Positions 23,097 to 34,600 of a DNA stretch of 64,000 bases are shown here, piece after piece. Position numbers and translations under genes: made by a program. Each line of letters begins with the position of its first letter. Positions within the stretch are counted from its first letter, which is position 1. Source of the DNA: Diospyros lotus (taxonomy: Eukaryota > Streptophyta > Magnoliopsida > Ericales > Ebenaceae); contig NC_068347.1 in the NCBI RefSeq assembly GCF_014633365.1, positions 11,809,655 through 11,873,654 of the forward strand. Direction: 5' to 3'. The notes under the pieces were generated by a model. The model made no database searches, was not told the DNA's origin, and saw only the letters and a program-made list of their open reading frames with translations.

Positions 23097-23296
23097 GCAC
23101 ATTGGTGACGAGACTCTCAGGGCACGTTGGTGGCAAGACTTTCAGTGCACGGTGGTGATGAGACTCTCAGGGAACGTTAGTGGCGAGACTCTTAGCATGC
23201 TCACAAGGCCTGAACGAGACTCCCGTAATCAATCACACACACCAATTGTACTCTCCCATGAAAAAAAAAATAGATTGTTTTATTTTGGCAACAACA

Positions 23297-23533
23297 ATAC
23301 CATAGATAAGTTTATGTTATACTATGATATTCTTGTATTATACCACAGATACACCTAGATTACAATACATATACCTTTAAGTTATACCACAAATATCCCT
23401 ACCTATACCACGGATACCTTTGTATTATACAATGGATACCCCTATGTTATATTTTAAATACCCTTAATTATACCACGAAAATCCCTATGTTAAGCCATAA
23501 ATACACCTATATTATATTGAAAGTACTCCTACT
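23297..23533. repeat. AT-rich minisatellite, segment 3
   Basis: The same degenerate array between LTR I and solo LTR C. Confidence 0.75.
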
Positions 23534-24403
23534 GTTGTTTCCAAATTACAACAATTAAATTTATTTGTCTGAAATCAGGCAAAGCAGAGTCCTTCACAAA
23601 ACTTGAGTGTCTGGGATGTTGCTGGCGAGGTTAACCGGGTCTAAATCAGGTCGGGATGGTCTCTGAGGCCTTCGGGACAGAATGTCTAGAAGGGTCTTTG
23701 GAAAGCCTATGATAAGGAGTTCCGATGGGTTTTTGGAAAGCTAGGCTTCCATTCTTCAAGCGATCAAGGCTTGGACTTAGCCTGCGAGCAAAGGAGCAAT
23801 TAAAAAGGCATGCAGGAACTCCCCCACGCTAGCCCTCCGATGCCTAAGTTAAACAATAGTATGAGAGAAATATCCAAAGTGTGTGTGGTAATGTCCAATG
23901 TAAGATGTATATGGCATGTATATGTTTTGTGTCCCGAAAAAAGGGGTGCGTAGTTTCTTAGATGGGTCAAAGAAAGAGAGAGAGAAAGAGAGAAAGAGAG
24001 AGAATGATGATTGGATGGCTTAAGAGAGTCATGAGAGAAATTAGTTGGCTAAAATATTCATTTGCCTTTGAAGAGGCACATATTTATAGATGAGCTTAGT
24101 AGGACCCACGAATGACTCTTTTAGAGAATGCATAAAGGAGGATGGAGAGCCTGGAGACATCTACGGGGTGAAGCACCCCAATGGTTATCTCCGAGTGGCC
24201 CGAAAATCCTTCGGGGCCACTAAATGACTTGGGTCCAAGAAACCAGAAAGGTGTCCTTGGACTTATGCAAAATAAATGAGGCCAAACGATTCCCGAGGGA
24301 CCCTTTAGGGGGCTCGAGAGCTTATCATCCCAGAGACTCTCTGGGAAAGGAATCATCGGGTGATATCTTAGAACTTAGGAAAATTTTAGGGCACCCCACG
24401 ACA
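23534..24403. mobile_element. Solo LTR, family C (copy 1)
   Basis: 870 bp, from TGTTGTTTCCAAATTAC to CACCCCACGACA, with target duplication CCTAC at 23529-23533 and 24404-24408. It contains a GA-rich run (about 23970-24003). Its last ~230 bp align to 55472-55705. No internal domain is present. Confidence 0.9.
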
Positions 24404-24598
24404 CCTACATTATACCACAAATACATACATGTTATATCATGAATATCCTTATATTATACATTTGATACCCCTAAATTGTAACATGATTACCCCTATGTTA
24501 TGTTATACTATAGATACAACTATACTATACCATGGATACCCTATATTATACCATGAATTCCTTTGCATTATGTCACGTATACTCTTATGTTATACCAT
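24404..24598. repeat. AT-rich minisatellite, segment 4
   Basis: Last visible part of the array before the copia LTR at 24599. Confidence 0.75.
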
Positions 24599-25541
24599 TG
24601 TAAGTACTTGTAGGAATGTGCCCCTAATAGGGGGTGAATTGTGTGTTTTCAAAAACTTTTTCACTTATCTTGAAAATCATGAATAAAAACTCTTATAAAT
24701 GTTTTTCATTTCCTTTGAAACTATTGCTAAGAATGGAGATCCGTAATGATGAACATTTATGATTTCAAGACTAATGTTAGAAGAGAAAACATTTATACTT
24801 ATAATATAAAAATAATGCTTGAGATATGAAATTCAAACGCATAGCATGTAAAAATCGAAAGCATATAGATACAAGAAGCAAGTACCAAACACAATATAGT
24901 TATAGTGGTTTAACCAAAATGCCTATATCCACTACCTCGACTCCTCATCAAGGATTTAAATAATCCACTAAATGGATAGCTTTTAAAGGATCAGTTATAA
25001 TCTTTACACAGCTTTTATAGGTTTAGTCGAAACCTTAATTTTTCTAGGTTAAATTGAAACCTCAACTTTTAAAGGTTAAGTTGGAACCTCAACTTTTATA
25101 GGTTGAGTTGCAACCTCCACTTTTACAAGTTAAGCAATAACCTTTGTTTTTATAGACAAAGTAGCAACCTTACATACATTTTCTCAAGATAAAGCATAAC
25201 CCTTACAATCACTTTGTTGAAAGGAAATATGAAAGAAAGCTCACTACAAAGGATATCCCTCCAATGATAATAAATAAATCTCATGAGAGAGAATACGAGA
25301 AGAGTGTAAACGATAAGAATAAAAACACTCCACTCTCTTAAAGGTTTCTTGTTTTGAAGATCTTCATGAAGTGTAACTAGGTCCTAGCTTGAGTGTCTCT
25401 AGAATATAAGAATTAGGATCGAACACTCAAACAACTATATTATCAACACAATTTGGCTTGGGAATAATAACCTAATCTCGAGTATGTTTTGGCTTATTTA
25501 TAAAGGCTTTGAGTCTTTTGAATTTGAACTTCAATAACTAG
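24599..25541 (-). mobile_element. Copia LTR (family E, copy 2), left part
   Basis: Starts TGTAAGTACTTGTAGG and carries 'agggggtgaattgtgtg' and 'tatagtggtttaacc...atccactacctcg', the family E landmarks, in minus orientation. It is broken at 25541 by a plus-strand copia solo LTR and appears to resume at 42210. Confidence 0.7.
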
Positions 25542-25607
25542 TGTTGAGCCAACTTGCTCATATTAATTAAGTTTTGATGATTAACAAAAATATTTTTATG
25601 ATATAAA
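25542..25607 (+). mobile_element. Copia solo LTR, segment 1 (5' tip)
   Basis: TGTTGAGCCAACTTGCTC followed by 'gttttgatgattaacaaa' is the usual start of SIRE-like LTRs. The LTR continues at 28951-29725 and 41682-42209 and ends GGACCAACA. Its target duplication is ACTAG (25537-25541) and ACCAG (42210-42214), one change. Without its own insertions it is about 1.36 kb. Confidence 0.8.
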
Positions 25608-26520
25608 CACTACAAAAAAATTGATTTTTAGCGGCGATTTTTTTGCTGCGATTTTTAAAACTGCCGCAAAAAATGAAATTTTGCGGCGGTTTATAAACCG
25701 TCGCAAAATACTATTTTAGCGACGGTTTTTTTTAACATTTTGCGGCGATTTTGAAAAATCGTTGCAAAATTCATTAAAACATTTAATTTTGTGGCGATCT
25801 TTAAGAAACCGTCGCTAAATTTAGAAAATAATTAAATAATTAAAAAATTAAATTAAATTTAGCAGTGGTTTCTGAAAAATCGCCGCTAAATTCAAAAATA
25901 ATTAAATAATTTATAATTAAAATTAAATTAATATTTGCGGCGGTTTTCGAAACCATCGCAAAATTCATTAAAAAATTTAATTTAGCGGCGGTTTTTAAAA
26001 AATCGCCGCTAAATTCAAAAATAAGTAAATAATTTATAATTAAAATTAAATTAATATTTGCGGCGGTTTTCGAAACCGCCACAAAATTCATAAAAAAATT
26101 TAATTTAGCGGCGGTTATTGAAAAATCGTCGCTAAATTAAAAATAATTAAATAATTTAAAATTTAAAATTAAATTAATATTTGCGGCAGTTTTCGAAACT
26201 GCCGCAAAATTCATTAAAAAATTTATTTTAGCGGCGGTTTCTGAAAAATCGCCGCTAAATTCAAAAATAATTAAATAATTTATAATTAAAATTAAATTAA
26301 TATTTGCGGCAATTTTTGAAACCGCCGCAAAATTCATTAAAAAATTTAATTTAGCGGCGGTTTTTGAAAAACTGCCGCTAAATTAAAAATAATTACATAA
26401 TTTAAAATTTAAAATTAAATTAATATTTGCGGCGGTTTTCGAAACCGCTGCAAAATTCATTAAAAAAATTATTTTAGCAGCGGTTTCTGAAAAATCGCCG
26501 CTAAATTTAAAAATAATTAA
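25608..26520. repeat. CACTA left subterminal array, ~122-bp tandem unit
   Basis: Each unit carries two GC-rich hairpins ('tttagcggcggtt...aaccgccgctaaa' and 'tttgcggcggttttcgaaacc') joined by AT-rich linkers. About five to six units are seen. The regular ~40-codon pattern in the minus frames reflects the repeat, not a protein. Confidence 0.85.
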
Positions 26521-28260
26521 ATAATTCAAAATTAAAATTAAATTGAATTAAATTAATAAAAATAAATTAAAAACCTTAAAAAGAAATTAAAAATTTAATT
26601 TAAATTAATTACAAAATCTTTATATATATAAAAGTAGAATAGTTTTGAAAAAAGAAATTTCCTCCTAAAACTTGCATTAATTAATGATTTGTAATTAATA
26701 CTTATTGTATTAATAATTTATATTTTGTAATTTGCATTAATAATTTAAAATTTTCAATTGCTTTGAAGTAATAAGTAGTAATAAAATTTTCCCCAAAAAC
26801 TTGCATTAATGATTTACATTTAGTACTAGCTTGGTGCATTAATAATTTACATTTTGTAATTTGCATCTTTATATATATAAAAGTAGGATAGTCTTGAAAA
26901 AAGAAATTTTCTCTCAAAACTTGCATTAATCAATGATTTGTAATTAATACTTATTGTATTAATAATTTATATTTTGTAATTTACATTAATAATTTAAAAT
27001 TTTCAATTGTTTTAAAATAATAAGTAGTAATAAAATTTTCCCCCAAAACTTGCATTAATGATTTGCGTTTACTACTTATCGCATTAATAATTTACATTTT
27101 GTAATTTGCATTAATAATTTAAATCTTTCAATTGTTTTGAAATAATATGTACTAATTATTGTAAAATTAATAATAAATTTTAAATATACGAATTTTTCAA
27201 TGATAATTGTTTTGTATTAAATTTGCATGAGTTTTATGAGAAATATTAATAGACAACTTAAACTATTAATTAAATCATAGAAAATTATTCATTTATTTAA
27301 AATATTATTTTTATATATTTATTCTATGTATATTTATATAATATTAAAATATGATAGTCAAATAAAGTATTTTGCCAAGTGTCAATCAATGGTGAATTTT
27401 TTTCCTAAAAAACTTGCATTAAATTGAAGATAGTGATTAATTAATTATTAATTACTTTAATAATTATATCATAGTTTTGAAAATGTGATGTCTTAACAAA
27501 TTCATAAAAAATTATTTAAGGTTGTTAAATGCTACGGTTTTTCAATGATAATTAATATTTAAGGTATCACATTTTTAAGACTATGGAAGAAATCAAAATT
27601 AATTTTTTTTAAATTTTGTTATTATTGAAAAAACTTATTCTTACTCATATTTAAGAGTTTTAATTTATATTTATAATTATCATATAATTAAAATTAAATA
27701 AAAATCTTAAATATTAAAATTCATTATTTTCATTAAAAAATTAAATTTAGCTTAAGAAAATAATTAAAAATTAAATTAATAAAATTAAATATAAAATCTT
27801 AAAAATAAATTTAAAATTGCATTTAAATTAATAGAAAAATTCATTAAAAATCTAATTTAAAAAAATCTAATTTAATATTTTTTTGATAATTTATTTAATT
27901 TAACTCAATTAATTTATTTTTAATTTATTCTATTATTCTTTTAAAAAATAATCAATTATTAAATGTTTTTAATATATATTAGAAAATATAAAATATAATT
28001 CTGAAATTTTAATAAATATAATTCTGAAATTTATTTATAAATAAACTTATTAAATGTTAAAAATCTATTTATAAATATAATTCTAAAATATAAAATTAGT
28101 TGTTAGAAACTTATTTTAGAATTATGAAATTTTAAAATAGATTTTTAATAAATTAAAAATCTATTTTTTATTTATTCTATTATTCTTTTATATATTTGTT
28201 TTTAAAATATATAATATATAATTTTACTAATGTATATAATATATATATGTCCACATATGA
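26521..28260. other. AT-rich core of the CACTA, no gene
   Basis: It has an internal direct repeat ('aaacttgcattaatgattt' near 26660, 26800, 26920 and 27050) and otherwise AT-rich filler. No transposase domain is seen. Confidence 0.6.
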
Positions 28261-28261
28261 C

Positions 28262-28432
28262 AAGGGGTGTTTTGCAGATCAAGTGGTTCGCGCGCGCACG
28301 TGCACAGTAAAGATTCTAGGTTCGAAACTTGGGAGGGGGGAAGGTGCTGGATTTAATTTCCAGCATCGCCACGTGGCGTGCAAGGGTTGGGCAAGGGCAG
28401 CGGGCGCGGGCTGGGCTAGCCCGCGCAGGTTT
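28262..28432 (+). other. GC-rich island in the CACTA with tRNA-like boxes and a hairpin
   Basis: An A-box-like CAGATCAAGTGG (28275-28286) and a B-box-like GGTTCGAAAC (28319-28328) are 32 bases apart. Then follow a hairpin with a TGCTGGA stem and GCCACGTGGCG. The order resembles the GC-rich block in the Tekay LTR. It is probably a captured tRNA or SINE fragment. Confidence 0.5.
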
Positions 28433-28439
28433 TTAAAAA

Positions 28440-28925
28440 ATTAAATTTTTTATTTTAGCTGCAGTTTTGAAACCGCTGCTAAAATTAAAAAATTAATTTT
28501 TTTATTAATTTCCGCGACAGTTTAGAAACCGCCGCTAAAATTAAAAAATTAATTTTTTTTATTAATTTTAGCAGCGGTTTCAAAATCGCCGCTAAAATTA
28601 AAAAAATTAATTTTTTTTATTAATTTTCGCGGCGGTTTTAATTTTTTTAATTTTAGCGGCGGTTTTGAAACCGCCGCTAAAATTAAATATTTTTTTTTAT
28701 TTTTAAAAATAAAATTTTAATTTTAGCGGCGGTTTCAAAACCGCCGCTAAATATTATAGAAACCGCCGCTAAATCACTTATTTAGCGGCGGTTTTTAAAA
28801 CTGCCGCAAAATTTAAAATTAACGGCGGTTATTCCAGCGGTTGCAAAAAATCGCTCCTAAACGCTCCGCGATGGCTGACTTAGCGGAACCGCCGCTAAAA
28901 TACTTAGCGGCTGTTAAAAATTGTT
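28440..28925. repeat. CACTA right subterminal palindrome array
   Basis: Repeated 'tttagcggcggttt...aaaccgccgctaaa' units up to the right terminus, many as complementary pairs. Confidence 0.85.
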
Positions 28926-28950
28926 GCTAAATATTGATTTTTTTGTAGTG

Positions 28951-29725
28951 AAATGTATTTATTTCTCATATAAAAAAAATAAATTTATTTTGAATTGAAA
29001 GTGGGTACAAAGAGTAAATTTATTTTGAATTAAAGGTGGATTGTCTTTAAATATGTTTCCTTTTTTTGATAATTTATGTCTCAAAGGTTTATGTTTGAAT
29101 TTTTATTTATTGATAAATATTTTTATTACTTATGCAAAAAATATATTTATTTTGAATTAAAGGAGAATTACTATTAGACATGTTTTCTCTTTGTCATATA
29201 AAAAGTAAATTTATTTTGAATTAAAGAGAATTGGTTTTAAACATGTTTTCTCTTACTCATGCAAAAAGTAAATTTATTTTGAATTAAAGGAGATTGTTTT
29301 TAAACATGTTTTCTTGTTTTAATCATTTATGTCTCAACAGTTTATATTTGAATTTTCAAATCTTGATTTCTCATACAAAAAGTAAATTTATTTTGAATTA
29401 AAGATGAGACATGTTTTCTTATTGTTTGAGAAAATCTAAACATTTTTTGAATTTCAAACTTCATATTAACCCTTGCCTTAGTGCATAAAATGCTTATAAA
29501 TACCCCTCAAAGTCATTTATTGAGTATTCATTACACATATTGCACATCCAAAGCTCCCAAAAGCTCTCAAAAGCTCTTAAACTAATTTCCAAGCATTCCA
29601 AGGCTCTCAAAGATTCATTGTCCATCCACCAAAGAGCCACAAGGAAAGAGGAGAAAAGTTCTTCAAGTTTTCTACGACAAATCCGAACTTCTTCATTTGA
29701 TGTTATAAATTTATTTATTTAAATA
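28951..29725 (+). mobile_element. Copia solo LTR, segment 2, with TATA box and ~75-bp repeats
   Basis: Continues the LTR after the CACTA. 28955-29430 repeats 'aagtaaatttattttgaatt' plus 'acatgttttct' about six times. TATAAATA at 29495-29502 is the promoter. It is cut at 29725 by the Retand-like element, whose AAATA duplication lies at 29721-29725. Confidence 0.75.
29495..29502 (+). promoter_or_regulatory. TATA box of the copia solo LTR
   Basis: TATAAATA in 'gcttataaatacccctc'. It sets the LTR sense as plus. Confidence 0.55.
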
Positions 29726-30509
29726 TGTTATGGGTATTTCTCGCTCTACTCTGTATGGGCTAGACTTAATGCAGTGATTCGGCCCAATAAACATTGAACT
29801 AAGCTTGTAAAAGCGAGCTCGTAAAATGCTGGAGCCCAGTCTCAAACATTGGGACCAAGCGAGCTCCCGGTAACACCTCTGACTCATCAGCGTATTTGGG
29901 TAGGCTCCCAGCTATGTTCTGAGCGAGTCCCCAGCGATCTCTGTAGCTCGTCGGCTCAGCCCGTCAGCTCGCATTATTGAAGGGGCATATGTCGCAGTAT
30001 ATCTACAGGCCAAGGGCTGCCCTGGCTGGACCATTCAGGCCCATTTTCTCGGCCCATTTGGCAGACCCATGCTAGTCCCATCCTGGCCCTCTCGCGACAA
30101 CATCATTACAGTCGCGCCTGGGTTTCTGTGGGTCCACCTCAGATCCCATCCTCATTAATGGAGGATCCCATCCACATTAATGAAGGTCTCGTCGACACTT
30201 TGTTGCGGTAGGGATGCCCCCGTTGATTATTCTATCCCATCGCATGTACAAGTATAGAGTATGCGGAAGGGCTTCTTCTCATATATATATCGACCAGCTC
30301 TCTTGAGGGCCGGAGTATGTATTCTTTCTCGCCAACTTACGAACACCTAATATACTTGCTTACTTGCTCACTGACTTGAGCTTTGGAGTACCTACAGGGA
30401 TGGGCCGGCTACTCAGCAAATCGGACCAGATACTTCACTATTCCTCTCTTGGATCCACCACACCAGTGTGGGCTAACGAATCTTCGTCGACTAATTCCGA
30501 ACGTCGACA
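29726..30509 (+). repeat. Retand-like 5' LTR
   Basis: TGTTATGGGTATTTCTCGC to ACGTCGACA, 784 bp. Its last ~165 bp match 41511-41681 with many transitions. Confidence 0.85.
30280..30290 (+). promoter_or_regulatory. TATA box of the Retand-like LTR
   Basis: CATATATATAT followed by 'cgaccagctctcttgagg'. The likely transcription start lies ~30 bases on. Confidence 0.5.
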
Positions 30510-30550
30510 TTTTGGCACTAAAAGGAGGGGCTCGCTTTGGTCAAACATCA

Positions 30551-32140
30551 ATGCCGAAAACTAGAAACACGAGAGGTTCCGGAGCAATGACCAACCGACC
30601 TGTGAAACATGTCAACCGTATGCTGGAGATTCCGCAAGCTGGGGGAGTTGTGGCGTCTACTTCCATGCCTCATTTGACCGAAGCTATCCATGGAATCCCT
30701 TCGCGGTGCCCCTACCCGCCCGTGACTCCTACCACTGACGCAGAAGTAATGCAGATTTGGCAGCAATGTCAAGAAACATTGGAGAACATTGTTATGTAGC
30801 TCGCTAATGCAGTTAAGGTGCTAGCACAAACACAAGCCCAGACAGCACAGGCGCAGGCGGCTACTTCTTGACCTCCAGGTGGAATACCCCCTCCAGAAGA
30901 AAGAGAAGACATAAGGGACACGCGGCGAGCTAGCTCAGTTTGCTCCTCCAACCTACACTCTCGAAGGGCGGAAGAGCGACGATGCTACGATAAGGAACCG
31001 GGGGTACACCTTGCCAAATAGAGGACTGGTGCAAGCCCTTGTAGAAATCGCCACGAAGACGTTCATGGAGGAAGTCATAGACTTGAGAATCCACGATGTG
31101 GGGATTCCTTTGTCGGGGTCAGCAGTAGTCACGCTAGTCACCGCTATTCCTCGGATCATGGCAATAGGGGACGACCTCCCCCGCGCGATCACCGCCCCTT
31201 AGAGAAAGGCACTACACGGGAAAAACAACCCCCTACCGGGCGGTCTGTGAATCAGGACCCTATAGTGGGGGAGTTATTGCTAAGAATCCAGTAGCTAGAA
31301 GCGAGACATGGGGCACACGGCCAGAGAGAAAGCCACGAAGAGAGGACCCCATTTTCCAGAGAAATCGAGCTAGAGCTTCTCCCCCGCAGATTCAAAGTCC
31401 CCAATATCCCTCAGTACAATGGGGACAGCGACCCTTACGACCACCTGGACGCATTCAATGTCCAGATGGACCTGCAAACTTCCAGTTCATTAGCAAAATA
31501 CCAAGCTTTCCCTGCAACCTTGGGAGACATACCTCGGGCGGGGCTAAGAAGGCTCCACCCCCTGCAGCATTTGCAACTGGGAAGAGTGTTAGAACAAATT
31601 CATAGACCAGTATAGGTCGCTTCAAAGGCAGCTCGCCCCAACATGTCACCTCGCTACGGTTTTCCAACGATCTAGCGAATCTTTGAAGGATTACATAGAA
31701 AGGTTCAGGCGCAAAGTAAACAATGTGGATAGCCCTTCCGACGAAAGTATCCTGACCGTGATCTCCGCTGGGCTTCGTAAAGACGAGAAGCTCTACGAAA
31801 GCATTTACAAGTCCCCAGTAAGAGACCTCAGCGAGTTTTATGAGTAAGCTGCAAAGGAAGTCCGGTGGGAGGAAGCTTTCGGCCTGAAAAAACCAAGCGA
31901 CCAGAAAAATGGGGGAGAGCATACCGAACAAAGCAAGAAGAGAGGTGACGAAGACTCTCGCAAAGAAGGCCAAGGACGGAGCCCCAATGATCAGACGGCC
32001 AAGAAGGCGAGATAAGGGCAAGGAGCTGAACGGCCAGCACGCTAAGGTCGGTATGAAAGTTATAGTGTCTTATCTGACTCCCAAGACAGGATCTTCGCCA
32101 CAGAGCGTAACAAGGAAGACTTTGGAAGGCCTAACCCTCT
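30551..32140 (+). pseudogene. gag: Retand-like gag, broken by stops and frameshifts
   Basis: It starts at ATG 30551 (MPKTRNTRGSG), just past the LTR. Conserved capsid pieces follow: RRFKVPNIPQYNGDSDPYDH, then in shifted frames SLQRQLAPTCHLATVF, ESLKDYIERFRRKVNNVDS and SAGLRKDEKLYESIYKSP. These match the 'DPxDHL...RAFPxTL' and 'ESLREYxxRF' signatures of plant Ty3/gypsy gag. Stops (for example after NIVM at 30799) and at least two frame changes break the reading frame. It would form the particle shell. Confidence 0.85.
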
Positions 32141-33050
32141 AAAGACTCCTGAAAAATACAGAACCAAGAGCAAATTCTGTGCCTATCACGATGAAGCGGG
32201 GCACACCACCTCCAAGTGCTGGGCGCTGAAAGATGCAATTGAAGAACTAATCAGGAGAGGTCAACTATGTGACTATGTGGTGCTTCCTAGGGATCAACAG
32301 TCCAAACAGCCAGCCCAACAAAGTCCTCACCGAGCTCCTGATCCGAACCAAACACCCACTGTGAGAACCATCTTTACTATTCATGAAGGGCCTCATATCG
32401 CAGGGACTTCTAACAGATCGCACGAATGGTACGTTCGAGAAGCTGGCCACCTTCTGCTCGTCGGGGATGGTAGCCAAGAAGGACCTTCCAAAAAAGCCAA
32501 AATAGCTTCAAATGATGTCTCTTTCACCAAGAATGATTCCAGAGATGTGCACTGGCCGCATAACGACGCCCTCGTGATCTGAGCTCGGATTGACAATATG
32601 GAGGTGCGGAGAATCATGGTGGACACGGGTAGCTCGGTGAATGTCATGTACAGGGGATGTTTTGATCAAATGGGACTGGGGCCAGACCAGCTGATATCCT
32701 CTCCAGAGCCACTATATGGGTTCATTGGCGATGCAGTAATCCCGAAAGGACGTATAAGGCTCCTGCTAACGGTTGGAGAATCAGACCTCCAGGCCACAAC
32801 AATGGCGGACTTCCTCATCATCGATTGTCCTTCCGCTTACAACGTCATCATGGGAAGGCTTTCCATGAACGACCTGGACCTAGTTGTCTCAACCAAGGCC
32901 CTGGCCATCAAATTTTTGACCCCGAAAAGGACCAGTTGTGTGAAGGGCGAGCAGCATTCGACAAGACGCTGTCACGAGGAAGCACTGAAAATAGGGCTCA
33001 AAAGAAAAAAAGGTAAATATGGTTTCCGGAGGGGAGGCTCGAGTCACTAA
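32141..33050 (+). pseudogene. pol: Gag zinc-finger region and aspartic protease of the Retand-like pol
   Basis: FCAYHDEAGHTTSKCWALKD (from about 32176) is the modified zinc-finger (CAYH...GH...C) followed by IEELIRRG, typical of the Tat lineage. After one TGA at 32580, the protease has VDTGSSVNV (active Asp near 32622) and the downstream AYNVIMGR block (about 32838). It would process the polyprotein. It is read in two frames. Confidence 0.88.
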
Positions 33051-33990
33051 TAGCCGGGGAGTCATCCACGACCTGGACCCACGCAACGTGGACTGCAATC
33101 GAGCTGCCAGCCCTGCGGACGAACTGGAAGATGTTGCAATCAGAAACCACGATGCTAAAAGGCACCTCTATATAGGCAAAGGTCTCTCCCCCGAGGTAAA
33201 ATCCCAGCTTTTTGATTTCCTTAAAGAAAATTTGGATGTGTTCGCATGGAACCACGAAGACATGGTGGGAATAGACCCAAATGTAATGCAGCATTGACTC
33301 AATGTCAATCCCAACTATAAGCCAATTCATTAGAAGATGAGACCAATGACGGCTGAGCGTTACATTGCCCTGAAAGAAGAAGTAGACAAGCTTCTGGCCA
33401 GCAAGTTTATCAGGGTGGCCCATTACCCGACCTGGGTAGCTAACCCTGTCCTGGTAAAGAAGAAGAGTGGAAAGTGGAGAACTTGCATCGACTTCACAGA
33501 CCTAAACAAAGCCTGCCCAAAAGATAGTTTCCCTCTACTCAGAATTGACCAACTCATAGATGCAACGGCTAGCCACCAGTTTCTGAGTTTCATGGATGCC
33601 TATTTAGGGTACAATCAGATCCCTATGAATCCCGACGAAGAAGAGCATACGTTGTTTACAACGGATCGAGGATTATATTGCTACAAGGTAATGCCCTTCA
33701 GACTGAGGAATGTGGGATCAACGTACCAATGGCTAGTCAACATGATGTTTGGCGATCTGACCAGGAAGACCATGGAGGTATATGTTGACGATATGCTGGT
33801 AAAGTCCAGACAGACCGCTGACCACATCAACAACCTAAAGGAAGCATTCCAAGTCCTGAGGAAGTACCAGATGAAGTTAAACCCACTTAAATGCTTATTC
33901 GGTGTGGCTTCTGGAAAGTTCTTGGGGTTTATGGTGAACAAAAGGGGGATCGAGGCCAACCCCGAGGAGATCTGAGCTCTGCTGGACATG
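33019..33990 (+). pseudogene. pol: Reverse transcriptase of the Retand-like pol
   Basis: Leader KENLDVFAWNHEDMVGIDP, then stops at 33296 and 33331, then a 212-residue open part (33337-33975). It has WRTCIDFTDLNKACPKDSFP (fingers), FLSFMDAYLGYNQIPM (first catalytic Asp) and YVDDM (33781-33795). DFTDLNKACPKD is diagnostic of the Tat/Ty3 type. The Asp residues are intact, but nonsense codons on both sides inactivate it. Confidence 0.93.
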
Positions 33991-34600
33991 CGATCACCCA
34001 CCAAGACTAAGGAAGTGCAAAGCCTTAACGGGCAGGTCGCCGCCCTCAGCAGGTTCATCTCCAAATCCTCTGATAAGTCTATCCCATTCTTTAATGTTTT
34101 GAAGCAAGGAAAAAGCTTCGTATGGACAGAGGAGTGTGAAGACGCTTTCCAGTAGCTGAAAGAGTATATGGGGTGAGCTCCCCTCATGTCAAAACTAAAG
34201 GAAGGGGAGGAATTGATTGTCTACCTGGGAGTGTCTGAATATGCAGTTAGCGCCGCACTAGCGCGAGAAGAGGATCGGGTGTAGTACCTGGTGTACTATG
34301 TCAGCCACAGATTACTCGACGCCGAAACAAGGTACTCCCCCATGGAAAAACTCGTATTTTCCCTGGTGATCACATCCAGAAAGCTGCGCCCCTATTTCCA
34401 ATCTCATCAGATTGGCTTGTTGACCAAACATCCACTAAAGCAAATCTTACAGAAGCTTGACTCATCCGGCCGCCTACTCAAGTGGGCTATTGAGCTCGCC
34501 CAATTCAACATATAATACAAGCCAAGGACGGCCATAAAGGGACAAGTACTGGCAGACTTCATTGCAGAATTCACAAGACCAGCCGAAGAGCCCGCTCCCT
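33976..34600 (+). pseudogene. pol: First RNase H region of the Retand-like pol
   Basis: SPTKTKEVQSLNGQVAALSR is the RT connection ('VQ.L.GR.AALSRF'). YYVSHRLLDAETRYSPMEKL (34294-) is the RNase H core, and KGQVLADFIAEF (about 34538) marks its end. Stops lie at 33973, 34156, 34174, 34282 and 34513. Confidence 0.88.

Larger units (their letters stand above)
22002..23296 (+). mobile_element. LTR-like insertion 'I' in the minisatellite, boundaries approximate
   Basis: It interrupts the minisatellite and ends TTTTGGCAACAACA. A TATA box 'ctttataaatagg' (about 22771) and the late-LTR phrase 'gacttaggcatcagagggt' are typical of Ty3/gypsy LTRs. ATGCC (left) and ATACC (right) may be a mutated target duplication. 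It also contains a 20-bp perfect palindrome used four times and a ~20-bp tandem repeat. No second LTR is present, so it is probably a solo LTR. Confidence 0.65.
25608..28950 (+). mobile_element. Complete non-autonomous CACTA transposon
   Basis: Left end CACTACAAAAAAATTGATTT, right end the complementary TTTTTTTGTAGTG. AAA on both sides (25605-25607, 28951-28953) is the 3-bp target duplication expected for CACTA. It is 3343 bp with subterminal palindrome arrays at both ends and an AT-rich core. No transposase frame is seen, so it depends on an autonomous relative. The partial copy at 1-854 belongs to the same family. Confidence 0.95.

Noticed and set aside
22907..23158. HQDPRDHQ repeat frame
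   Set aside because: A ~20-bp tandem repeat in an LTR; not a coding sequence.
25840..26337. Repetitive minus frames with ~41-residue periodicity resembling a repeat protein
   Set aside because: They are the CACTA subterminal tandem array read as codons.
28196..28444. 82-residue frame across the GC-rich island of the CACTA
   Set aside because: No conserved domain. The frame is open because of GC-rich composition.
30548..32040. Minus-strand frames opposite Retand gag and pol
   Set aside because: Shadow frames of the plus-strand gag-pol, which has clear conserved motifs.
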